NCBI GenBank assembly: GCA_945878865.1
Contig: CAMCUD010000034.1
Location: 1 to 44,752 of the forward strand
Origin: Bifidobacterium breve
GTDB lineage: Bacteria; Actinomycetota; Thermoleophilia; Solirubrobacterales; Solirubrobacteraceae
Reading direction: 5' to 3'
DNA: 44,752 bases
A program made the translations under genes and the position numbers. The notes under the pieces were generated by a model. That model searched no databases. It was not told where the DNA came from and worked only from the letters and a program-made list of their open reading frames with translations. Shown here one piece after another: positions 1 through 7,618 of this stretch; position 1 is the first letter of the stretch, and each line of letters starts with the position of its first letter.

Positions 1-1
1 G

Positions 2-529
2 ATCGTGCTGAGCACGTCGGCGAAGCGGCCGCACAAGAACCTGCGGCGGCTCCTGGAAGCCCACGCGCGCCTGGAGACGCCGCGGCCGCTGCTCGTCCTG
101 CCGGGGTATCCGACGGAGCATGAGGCGGAGTTGCGCGAACTCGCGGCGACGCTGGGGATCACCGACGACGTCCGCTTCCTGGGTTGGCTGGAGGAGGCCG
201 ACGTCGAAGGCCTGCTTGCCGCGGCGGCGTGCGTGGCGTTCCCGTCGCTCTACGAGGGGTTCGGCCTGCCGGTGCTCGAGGCGATGCTGCGCGACGTGCC
301 GGTGGTGTGCTCGGCACGCTCGTCGCTCGCCGAGGTCGCCGGGGACGCGGCGCTGCTCGTCGATCCCGAAGACCCGGGCTCGATCGCCGACGCGCTCGCC
401 CGTGTCCTCGCCGACCCGGCGGTCGCAGCGGATCTCGTCGCCCGGGGCCGGGAGCAGGCCGCGCGGTTCAGCTGGGAGGCGACCGCCGAGGGCTGTCTGG
501 CGACCTACCGGCGCGTGCTCTCGGCGTAG
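2..529 (+). CDS. Glycosyltransferase family 4 (GT1/GT4 superfamily), C-terminal part only
   Basis: The reading frame is already open at the first base, so this is the 3' end of a gene that starts outside the window. About 175 residues remain: the nucleotide-sugar-binding Rossmann half of a GT-B retaining glycosyltransferase. The typical C-terminal signature is visible: RFLGWL followed by the acidic donor-binding stretch SLYEGFGLPVLEAM, then the helix rich in Ala/Asp before the end (SWEATAEGCLATY). Such enzymes move a sugar from a nucleotide-activated donor to a growing glycan on the cytoplasmic membrane face. Its stop overlaps the end of the convergent glycosyltransferase gene by 25 bases. 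Donor and acceptor cannot be inferred. Confidence 0.9.
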   Translation: MVLSTSAKRPHKNLRRLLEAHARLETPRPLLVLPGYPTEHEAELRELAATLGITDDVRFLGWLEEADVEGLLAAAACVAFPSLYEGFGLPVLEAMLRDVPVVCSARSSLAEVAGDAALLVDPEDPGSIADALARVLADPAVAADLVARGREQAARFSWEATAEGCLATYRRVLSA

Positions 530-1680
530 CCGGCGAGCAGGTGCTCGAGCGAGCCGGCCAGCGACAGCCGGCGGGCGTTCTCGGCGAACCACGCGGCGGT
601 GCTGGCACGCAGCGGCGTGCCGGCGCCCGCCACCTTCACGATCGCGTCCGCCAGGTCCTGCGGGTCCGCGCTGGGCGCGATGAAGCCGTTGACGCCGTCG
701 GTGACGTGCTCGGTCGCCGCGTTGTCGGCATCGGCCACGACGACGCTCGGCGTCGCGGCGGCGCTGGCCTCGATGACGACCATGCCGTAGCCCTCGCGGC
801 GGCTCGGCAGGACCATGCACAGCGCGCGGTGCATCGCGTCGTGGACCTCGTCGGCGTCGACGAATCCCGGGGCGCGCAGCCAGTCGCCGGCGCCGTGCTC
901 GTCGATGAGCTCAAGGACCCGCTGGCGCTCGGGACCATCGCCGAAGATCGTCGCGGTCAGGTTCGGGATGTGGCGGCGGGCCTCGATGAGCGCCGGGACC
1001 AGCGCGGGCACGCGCTTCTCGGCGATGTGGCGACCGGCGAAGATCACCAGCGGGTCGGCGTCTCGAACGGGCGCGGGTTCGAGAGGGCCGGACCATTCGC
1101 CCTCGAGCACGGTGACGGGGCCGGCGACGCCCTCGTCGTGCAGCCGCCCTTCGTGCAGGCGGCTGAAGCAGTACGCCCGCTGCGGGATGCGCGCGCACGC
1201 CCGCTGGACGAGATACCCGACGCGCCCCGCCGCGCCGCCGAGGTACTCCTGCCAGTACTCAAGCGTCCACACCTCGTGCCAGTCGACGATGAGGCGGAAC
1301 GGGTCGCGGACGCGGGCGACCCCGGCGGCGAGGAGGCTGAAGTACGGAAACGACGCGGTGTGCACGACGTCGTAGCGGCCCCGATGGCGAAGCAGGTGCC
1401 GCAGCACCCCGCCGCCGAAGCGGATCGCCTGCCCGATCCGGCGGTTGCCGTCCGGCCCGTAGAGCGGTTCGTTCTTCGCCACCGCGATGACGCGGACACC
1501 CGGAACGTCGGGGATGTCGTCGTCGCCCCACTGTCGGCGCGTCAGGTACGTCACCTCGTGTCCCGCGCCCGCCAGCGCCTCTGCGACAGCGCGGTACCAC
1601 CGTTCCGCGCCGCCCACCGTCCACGGGAACAGGCAGTCGTAGACGAGGCAGACCCGCAGGCGCGAAGGCGTGACAGACAC
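505..1680 (-). CDS. Glycosyltransferase family 4
   Basis: About 391 residues from a GTG start. The N-terminus reads as a classic GT-B acceptor domain (RVCLVYDCLFPWTVGGAERW, the GGAE glycine loop). The C-terminal donor domain has VIFAGRHIAEKRV and the acidic motif PSRREGYGMVVIEASAA. The frame stays open for another 102 codons upstream, but that part has no homology-like composition. Starting at 1680 puts a TACCCT box eight bases upstream, the same arrangement as at other starts in this window, so I chose it. It is divergent from the polyprenol-phosphate GT at 1802 and convergent with the preceding GT. It probably adds one residue of the cell-surface polysaccharide; the sugar is unknown. Confidence 0.88.
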   Translation of the reverse strand: MSVTPSRLRVCLVYDCLFPWTVGGAERWYRAVAEALAGAGHEVTYLTRRQWGDDDIPDVPGVRVIAVAKNEPLYGPDGNRRIGQAIRFGGGVLRHLLRHRGRYDVVHTASFPYFSLLAAGVARVRDPFRLIVDWHEVWTLEYWQEYLGGAAGRVGYLVQRACARIPQRAYCFSRLHEGRLHDEGVAGPVTVLEGEWSGPLEPAPVRDADPLVIFAGRHIAEKRVPALVPALIEARRHIPNLTATIFGDGPERQRVLELIDEHGAGDWLRAPGFVDADEVHDAMHRALCMVLPSRREGYGMVVIEASAAATPSVVVADADNAATEHVTDGVNGFIAPSADPQDLADAIVKVAGAGTPLRASTAAWFAENARRLSLAGSLEHLLAGYAESTRR

Positions 1681-1688
1681 GGCGCGGG

Positions 1689-1694
1689 AGGGTA
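1689..1694 (-). promoter_or_regulatory. Putative -10 box TACCCT, 8 bases before GTG start at 1680
   Basis: Reading the minus strand, TACCCT ends eight bases before the GTG at 1680. This matches the TANNNT-N7-10-start layout repeated through the window and implies a leaderless or near-leaderless transcript. No -35 element is obvious. Confidence 0.5.
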
Positions 1695-1712
1695 GTGATC
1701 GGGCTGATCGAG

Positions 1713-1718
1713 TACCCT
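1713..1718 (+). promoter_or_regulatory. Possible -10 box TACCCT upstream of the GT at 1802
   Basis: A plus-strand TACCCT sits in the divergent 121-base gap. No start codon in the frame of the 1802 gene lies 7-10 bases after it, so if used it would give a leader of about 75 bases. This is a weak call. Confidence 0.25.
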
Positions 1719-1801
1719 GCCCCGACGGTTGGCGCGACTTTTTCCGCCCGCCCTCGTTGATAGATGGGCCAGGCCATGACGGCTCCACCCACCTTCCCCC
1801 C

Positions 1802-2983
1802 GTGAGCACCACGCACCAGGAACCGGGCGTCGATGAACGACTTCGTGACGCCGAGACCGTGACACCGCGCGTGTCAGTGGTCATCCCCTGCCTCAACGAG
1901 GAGGAGCACATCGAGGAATGCGTGACCCGCGCACGCGCCGCTCTCGATGACGCCGGCCTGCCCGGCGAGGTGATCGTCGCCGACAACGCGTCCGAGGACC
2001 GCAGCGCCGAGCGCGCGGAAGCCGCGGGCGCCCGCGTGATCCACGAACCCCGTCGCGGCTACGGCAGCGCCTACCTGGCCGGCTTCGCGGCGGCGCGCGG
2101 TGAGTACATCGTGATGCTCGACGCCGACCTCACGTACGACTTCGCCGAGATCCCCCGCTTCGTCACCGCCCTGGATGAAGGCGCCGATCTCGTCATGGGC
2201 GACCGGATGGACAACATCCAGCCCGGCGCGATGCCGTGGCTGCACCGCTACATCGGCAACCCGGTGCTCAGCGGCATCCTCAACCTCTTCTTCCGCACGG
2301 GCATCCGCGATGCGCACTGCGGGATGCGCGGTCTGCGCCGCGACATCCTCCCGCGGCTCGACCTGCGCACGACGGGCATGGAGTTCGCCTCGGAGATGGT
2401 CATCCGGGCGAGCAAGGAGAAGCTCGACATCCGCGAGTTCCCCATCGAGTACCACCCGCGTGCCGGGGAATCGAAGCTCTCGAGCTTCCGCGACGGGTGG
2501 CGCCACCTGCGCTTCCTGCTCGTCCACAGCCCGACGCATCTCTTCATGGTCCCGGGCCTCTCGCTGCTGTTCCTCGGCATCGTGCTGGCGCTGATCTCCG
2601 TGTTCGAGGTCCCGGTGTTCGGCCGCGAGTGGCAGCTGCACTCGATGGTGGCGGCGTCGCTGCTCATGGTGGTCGGGACGCAGATCGTGTCGATGGGCCT
2701 GTGCGCCCACACGTATGGCGCCTACTTCATGGGCGACAAGGACCCGTGGTTCGACCGCATGCGCGAGCGCTTCCGCCTCGAGCACGGTCTGACGCTCGGC
2801 ATCGCGATCGCCGGGGTCGGCTTCATCATGGGAGCCTGGATCGTCGGCACGTGGATCGATCGCGGATTCGGCCAGCTGTCCGAGGAGCGCCTCGCGGTGC
2901 TCGCGGCGACGCTGGTGATCATCGGAACCCAGGTGTTCTTCGCGTCGTTCTTGCTGAGCATCCTGGGGTTGCGGCGTACCTGA
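1802..2983 (+). CDS. GT2 polyprenol-phosphate glycosyltransferase (DPM1/DPG synthase-like), membrane anchored
   Basis: About 393 residues. The N-terminal GT-A domain has VSVVIPCLNEEEHI, DNASEDRS and the metal-binding LDADLTYD (around residues 106-113). The SKLSSFRDGWRHLRFLL segment is typical of dolichol-phosphate-mannose synthase relatives. About four hydrophobic segments follow from residue 240 onward, anchoring it in the cytoplasmic membrane. The family transfers a sugar from a nucleotide donor onto undecaprenyl or polyprenyl phosphate, giving a lipid-linked donor for GT-C enzymes on the outer face. The two big membrane proteins directly downstream (33-base gap, then an overlap) are plausible partners. 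The start is uncertain: GTG 1802 is used here, and GTG 1859, just before VTPRVSVVIP, is the alternative. The upstream part of the open frame looks non-coding. Confidence 0.87.
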   Translation: MSTTHQEPGVDERLRDAETVTPRVSVVIPCLNEEEHIEECVTRARAALDDAGLPGEVIVADNASEDRSAERAEAAGARVIHEPRRGYGSAYLAGFAAARGEYIVMLDADLTYDFAEIPRFVTALDEGADLVMGDRMDNIQPGAMPWLHRYIGNPVLSGILNLFFRTGIRDAHCGMRGLRRDILPRLDLRTTGMEFASEMVIRASKEKLDIREFPIEYHPRAGESKLSSFRDGWRHLRFLLVHSPTHLFMVPGLSLLFLGIVLALISVFEVPVFGREWQLHSMVAASLLMVVGTQIVSMGLCAHTYGAYFMGDKDPWFDRMRERFRLEHGLTLGIAIAGVGFIMGAWIVGTWIDRGFGQLSEERLAVLAATLVIIGTQVFFASFLLSILGLRRT

Positions 2984-3016
2984 GGGCCGCGGCGCCCACC
3001 CGCGCTCGCCCTCGTC

Positions 3017-5374
3017 GTGCTGCTCTCCTGGGTCATCTTCCCGGTCGTCACGGCCCTGGTCTGTGTGGGGCTGGGGCTGCTCCTTGATGCTGCGGTCGGC
3101 CGGACGCTGCGGCCGGTCCTCGTGCTCCCGGTGGGGGCCGCTGCCCTCGTCTGCCTGACCCAGCTCACGACGATCTCCTCCGCGACAGCTCCGGCGACCG
3201 TGCCGGTCGTGGTGGCGACGGCCGTCGCCGGCGGGCTGCTCGGCTGGCGTCGCTTGCCTGCGCTCGGCGGCACCTGGCCGGCGCTCCTGGCCGCGCTCGG
3301 GGTGTTCCTGGTGTCCGGCGCGGCCGTGCTCGCCACGGGAACGCCGACCTTCGCCGGCTACACGGTCCTCGGCGACACGGCCGCGCATCTCATCGGCGCG
3401 GACGAGCTCCTGCGCCACGGCCGTGACGCGGACGCGATGCTGCCCTCGAACGCGGCATCCACGTTTCGCGCGTACTACGACGACAACGCCTATCCGTCGG
3501 GTGGCGCAGCGACCCTGGGGACGCTGTCGCGGGTGGTGGGCCAGGACGGCGCCTGGGTCTTCCAGCCGTATCTGAGCGCGCTGCTGGCGCTGCTCGCCCT
3601 CGCGCTCGTCGGGCTGGTCGAGCCGCTGGTGGCCGGCCGTTGGCGCAGCGCGCTCGTCGGGTTCATCGCGGCCCAGCCCGCCCTTCTCGTCGCGTTCGCG
3701 ATGCAGGGAGGCATGAAGGAGATCGCATTGAGCCTCATGCTGGCGGCCCTGGCTGCGGTGACGGCGGACGCCGCGGACGTGGATGCGGGCTGGCGCGAAG
3801 CGCTGGCGGTCGCTGTCACCGCGGGCGGAGCAGTGGGAGTCATGGGCCCCTCGGCCGCCGTCTGGGTGCTGCCGATCGTGCTCGGCGGACTGGTGATCGC
3901 TCTCCGTCAGGGACGCTCACCCCGTTCGCTGGTCGTTCCCGGAGTTGTCGTGGCGGGCGTCGGTGCCGTCTGTGTTGCGCAGACGCTCGTCCTCTTGGGG
4001 ACCGCGGCTTCGGCGGCGACGTCCGTCGCATCCGCTGCCGAGGTCGGCAATCTCCTGCGCCCGCTGTCGCTGCTCCAGGGCATGGGCGTGTGGCTCACCG
4101 GAGACTTTCGGGTCGCCCCCACAGGAGTGGCCATGGCGCTGACCCGGGTCTGCGAGATCGTGGTGCTCGCCGCTGCCGTCCTTGGCGTGTGGTGGGTGGC
4201 ATCGAAGCGCGCGTGGATGCCACTGGTCTACGGCGGAACGCTGCTCGTCGGGGCGATCTTCGTGGTCGTGCGCGGCTCGCTCTGGGCCGACTCGAAGGCT
4301 CTCGCGATCGTGTCCCCCGCCGTTCTGGTCCTCGCGATGGTCGGGCTGGTGTCGCAGCTTGACCGCCACCGAGTGCCTGCCGGTGCCGCCATGCTCGTGG
4401 TCGCGCTCGGTGTCCTTGCCTCGAACGCGCTCATCTACCGCAGCGCGTCCGTAGCGCCGTATCACCGGCTGAAGGAGCTTTCTGCGATCAATGACCGGCT
4501 TGCGGGCGACGGCCCGGTCCTGGACGCCGAGTTCGATGAGTTCGCGCCGTACTTCCTCCGTGACGCCGGTGCGGATCCCGCTCCGCTGCTCATCGCCAGC
4601 CCGGGCGACGTCGGCGGGCCGAAGCGCGGCGCGGCGGCGGACCTCGACGGTATGACGGTGGCCGACATCGATCGCTACCCGAGCCTGATCACCCGACAGG
4701 GCCCGATCGGCAGCAGGCCCTCTTCCGCGTACCGCCGCGCATTCGAGACGGAGCATTACGTGGTGTGGCGGCGCAGAGACGGACGAGAGCGTGTCGTCGC
4801 GCGCGCCGCGATCGGCGGGCCGCGCGCACCCAGGGCAACGCCGTCGTGCGCGACGATCGCCGGCATCGCCCGGCAGGCGCGGGATGCCGGTGGCCGGCTG
4901 GCGTTCGGTCTCGGTCCGGTCGCGACGACGGTCAATCCGGCTCGGGCGAGCATGCCTGATGGTTGGCGGGCCGATCCCGAGGACAGCGAGGTCACACTGC
5001 CGTCCGGCGGCGGCGCCGCCACGGCGCGCGTCACCGTGCCGGCGACCGGTCGCTACGCCGTGTGGCTCGAGGCCAGCATCGGCCGGAACACCGAAGTCCG
5101 CGTCGATGGCCGGCGCGTCGGCGCCATGCGCAATCGCCTCTCGGGCCGACGCACGGCGGAGCGGTACGGCACGATCGAACTCGCCGCCGGACCGCACACC
5201 GTCACGGTTGACCGGACGGCCCCGGGACTCGCGCCCGGCGCTGGCGGGCTCTTCCGGCCGCTCGGGCCGGTCTACTTCGTCCCCGAGGGGCACACCCGTG
5301 TGGCGTCGGTTCCGGCATCCGGGTGGCGTCGGCTGTGTGATCGGCCGCTGGACTGGGTGGAGGCTGTCGCATGA
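3017..5374 (+). CDS. Large polytopic membrane protein, possible GT-C glycosyltransferase with C-terminal beta-sandwich
   Basis: 785 residues from a GTG start 33 bases after the previous stop, in the same frame. Roughly the first 480 residues are a ladder of hydrophobic segments. The first large extracytoplasmic loop carries GDTAAHLIGADELL near residue 119; an acidic residue there is where GT-C enzymes keep their catalytic Asp/Glu. The last 300 residues are soluble. The stretch near residues 670-750 (GRYAVWLEASIGRNTEVRVDG) looks like a carbohydrate-binding-type beta-sandwich facing outside. I do not recognise a named family. The inferred role is transfer of sugars from polyprenyl-phosphate donors made by the GT at 1802. 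It overlaps the DUF2142 gene by four bases (ATGA), so the two are translationally coupled. Confidence 0.82.
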   Translation: MLLSWVIFPVVTALVCVGLGLLLDAAVGRTLRPVLVLPVGAAALVCLTQLTTISSATAPATVPVVVATAVAGGLLGWRRLPALGGTWPALLAALGVFLVSGAAVLATGTPTFAGYTVLGDTAAHLIGADELLRHGRDADAMLPSNAASTFRAYYDDNAYPSGGAATLGTLSRVVGQDGAWVFQPYLSALLALLALALVGLVEPLVAGRWRSALVGFIAAQPALLVAFAMQGGMKEIALSLMLAALAAVTADAADVDAGWREALAVAVTAGGAVGVMGPSAAVWVLPIVLGGLVIALRQGRSPRSLVVPGVVVAGVGAVCVAQTLVLLGTAASAATSVASAAEVGNLLRPLSLLQGMGVWLTGDFRVAPTGVAMALTRVCEIVVLAAAVLGVWWVASKRAWMPLVYGGTLLVGAIFVVVRGSLWADSKALAIVSPAVLVLAMVGLVSQLDRHRVPAGAAMLVVALGVLASNALIYRSASVAPYHRLKELSAINDRLAGDGPVLDAEFDEFAPYFLRDAGADPAPLLIASPGDVGGPKRGAAADLDGMTVADIDRYPSLITRQGPIGSRPSSAYRRAFETEHYVVWRRRDGRERVVARAAIGGPRAPRATPSCATIAGIARQARDAGGRLAFGLGPVATTVNPARASMPDGWRADPEDSEVTLPSGGGAATARVTVPATGRYAVWLEASIGRNTEVRVDGRRVGAMRNRLSGRRTAERYGTIELAAGPHTVTVDRTAPGLAPGAGGLFRPLGPVYFVPEGHTRVASVPASGWRRLCDRPLDWVEAVA

Positions 5375-7479
5375 GTCGCATCAGATCGGCGGGCAGGAAC
5401 CCTGTGGTGCTCTCGGCGGTCGTGTCCGGGCTGGTTGCCGTGCTCCTGCTGGCTGCGTACGCCCTGAAGCCGCGGGACTACCTGACTGGCGCGAACGGCG
5501 TCCGCGCCCTGAGCCTGATCGGGTCGGTGCCCAAGGGCGACACGCTTTGCGCCTACAACGTCGAGCTGCCGGCCGACACCGCGCGCATCCAGTTCGCGAT
5601 GGGGCCAGAGGGGGAGGCTCCCGCGTTCGCCCGGGTGCGCATCCTCGACGGCACGCGAGAGGTCCGGACCAGCCGCGTTGATGTTCCCGCGTACACGACG
5701 GTGACCGCCGGCTTCCAGCCGCTGGAGCGCTCGATCGATCGGGCGACGGTCTGCATCCGGGCCGAGGGTGAGCAGCTCGCGGTCGCGGGAGCCTCAGGCA
5801 AGCAGAGCAACGACCGCCCGCTCACGCTCGATGGGAAACGACTGGACGCGCGTGTGTCGATGCGGTTCCTGCCGGTTGAGGGCGCGCAGCGCAGCATCGT
5901 CTCGCAATGGGCGACGATCATGCATCGGGCGTCGCTGTTCCGGCCCGGGCTGATTGTCCCCGCCGTGCTCTGGCTGATCATGCTGGTGCTGCTCCCTGCT
6001 GCGCTCGTCGCGGCTGTTGTCGGGGTCGTCACCGGAGTCCAGGGGCGGAAGGCCGTCGCGCTGGTGGGCCTGGTGGCCTTCGTCAGTTCGGCTTCCTGGG
6101 CGCTGATCACGCTGCCGTTCGACAGCCCGGACGAAGCAGAGCACTTCGCGTACGTGCAAAGTGTTGCCGAGCGCCACACGCGGCCGGATTCGTCGCCGAC
6201 GCAGCGTGGTGTCTACGCGACGGCGGAGACGCTCGCCCTCGAAGCCGTCCGGCATTCCACCCGGATCGGTGGCCCGGAGCAGCGGCCGCCGTGGACCGAG
6301 GCCGCCAGGGACCGGTACGAGCGCCGGGAGGCGGAGGGTCTACCCACCGACGACGGTGGCGGCTTCGCCGACGCGACCCGGCTGCACCTGCCCGCCTACT
6401 ACTCGCTGCTCGCGCCGGCGTACTGGCTCGGGGGCGATCATGTGCTCGACGAGCTGACGTGGGCGCGGCTCTTCTCGGGTTTGTTCGGGGTCATCGTGGC
6501 GCTGTGTGCGTTCGGGATCGTCCGGGAGGTCGCGCCGTCGCGTGCGGACCTGGCGCTTCTCGCGGGACTGTTCGTCGGCCTCCAGCCGATGTTCTCGTTC
6601 ATCGCAGGCGCGGTGAACAACGACATGGGCGTGAATGCAGGTGCGGCGCTCGTCGCCTACCTCGGGATACGGCTGTTGCGACGACCGTCGGTGTGGGTGG
6701 CCGCCGGGTTTGGCGCTGCGCTCGCCGTCACGCCGATTATGAAGGGAACCGGCTTGGCCTTGATCCCTCCTGCGTTGATCGTGATCGCCGGCTTCGTATG
6801 GCGACGCCCCGGGTGGCGTGCGGGTGCGACAGCGCTCGCGGGGACGGCCGCCGCGTTCCTGGTCGTCGGTGCCGCGATACGCCGCGCGTTGTCCGCCGCG
6901 ATTGCGGACGGCGCGCCCGGGACCGTGGCCGGCGAGGGAGCGGTCGGCGCGAGCATTCTCAGCCCGCTCGGCGGGAAGGTCTCCTACACCTGGCAGGTGC
7001 TGTTCCCGCGGCTCCCCTTCATGCAGGAGCACTTCGTCATGAACTGGCCGTTCTGGGACATCTACATCGTCCGTGGCTGGGGATCGTTCGGGTGGTACTC
7101 CTTCAACCTGCCGCGCGCCGCGCTGATGGCCGTGGTCGGTGTTGGCGCGGCGATCGCCTGCGTCGGCGTGGCGGCCCTCTGGCGTCAGCGGGCGAACGTC
7201 GCTCGATGGGTCTGGGAGGTGCTGTTCCTCGTCGCGATCCCGATCACGGTCTTCGTCGCGATCTCCTTCGCCTACTACACGGCGGCGCCGCGCGACGTTC
7301 CCGGTGAACAGGGTCGGTACTTGTTCACCGCGGCCGCGCCTCTTGCGGCCCTCACCGCGCTGTCGCTGCTCGGCCTGCCGAAGGCATGGCAGCGGCCGGT
7401 TGGTGTGACGCTTCTCGTGGGGCTCGCCGCGCTGACGTACCTCGGACGCCTGACCTACCTCGCCGGCGTCTTCACCTGA
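5371..7479 (+). CDS. DUF2142-type predicted membrane protein
   Basis: 702 residues starting in the ATGA overlap with the preceding gene. There is one N-terminal membrane segment (about residues 10-30), then a roughly 160-residue outside domain, then nine or so membrane segments. The DUF2142 hallmarks are present: FDSPDEAEHFAYVQ around residues 250-262 and GEQGRYLF near 645-652. The family is widespread in polysaccharide loci and is thought to be GT-C-like, but its biochemical activity is not established. Its position after a polyprenol-phosphate GT and another GT-C-like protein supports a role in periplasm-side glycan modification or assembly. A hairpin follows 30 bases after the stop and may end the operon. 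Confidence 0.88.
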   Translation: MSRIRSAGRNPVVLSAVVSGLVAVLLLAAYALKPRDYLTGANGVRALSLIGSVPKGDTLCAYNVELPADTARIQFAMGPEGEAPAFARVRILDGTREVRTSRVDVPAYTTVTAGFQPLERSIDRATVCIRAEGEQLAVAGASGKQSNDRPLTLDGKRLDARVSMRFLPVEGAQRSIVSQWATIMHRASLFRPGLIVPAVLWLIMLVLLPAALVAAVVGVVTGVQGRKAVALVGLVAFVSSASWALITLPFDSPDEAEHFAYVQSVAERHTRPDSSPTQRGVYATAETLALEAVRHSTRIGGPEQRPPWTEAARDRYERREAEGLPTDDGGGFADATRLHLPAYYSLLAPAYWLGGDHVLDELTWARLFSGLFGVIVALCAFGIVREVAPSRADLALLAGLFVGLQPMFSFIAGAVNNDMGVNAGAALVAYLGIRLLRRPSVWVAAGFGAALAVTPIMKGTGLALIPPALIVIAGFVWRRPGWRAGATALAGTAAAFLVVGAAIRRALSAAIADGAPGTVAGEGAVGASILSPLGGKVSYTWQVLFPRLPFMQEHFVMNWPFWDIYIVRGWGSFGWYSFNLPRAALMAVVGVGAAIACVGVAALWRQRANVARWVWEVLFLVAIPITVFVAISFAYYTAAPRDVPGEQGRYLFTAAAPLAALTALSLLGLPKAWQRPVGVTLLVGLAALTYLGRLTYLAGVFT

Positions 7480-7509
7480 CGCGCCGCTGGATTTCTCGAT
7501 AGGTTTCGC

Positions 7510-7531
7510 GCGCTCTGGCAGGGCAGAGCGC
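7510..7531 (+). terminator. Hairpin after the DUF2142 gene
   Basis: A perfect 8-bp stem (GCGCTCTG / CAGAGCGC) with a six-base loop, 30 bases after the stop at 7479. No T-run follows, so intrinsic termination is uncertain, although U-tract-less hairpins are common in GC-rich actinobacteria. A possible -10 (TAGGTT, 7500-7505) lies just before it, so it might instead sit in a 5' leader. Confidence 0.35.
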
Positions 7532-7576
7532 CGGTAGGGGGGTGAATCCGGCGGCGCTCGGACCTACAGGAGGCAG

Positions 7577-7618
7577 ATGATGTCTCCACGAGAGGATTTC
7601 TGGTGTCGCGTTCGATGA
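7577..7618 (+). CDS. Possible 13-codon leader ORF ahead of the secreted protein gene
   Basis: AGGAGG at 7569-7574 is the best ribosome-binding site in this stretch, but it precedes an ATG (7577) in a different frame from the secreted protein. That frame encodes a 13-residue peptide (MMSPREDFWCRVR) and stops at 7616-7618, inside the next gene's start region. Either this is a translated leader coupled to the downstream gene, or the strong site serves nothing. The downstream start has its own GAGAGG at about 7591-7596. Confidence 0.3.
   Translation: MMSPREDFWCRVR

Noticed and set aside
184-1695. A 503-codon plus-strand open frame
   Set aside because: It lies opposite the GT at 505-1680. Its translation is compositionally biased and lacks any motif, while the minus-strand frame has full GT4 signatures.
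1874-3418. A 514-codon minus-strand open frame
   Set aside because: It lies opposite the DPM-like GT and the next membrane protein and is composed of low-complexity Arg/Glu/His runs. It is a shadow of the real genes.
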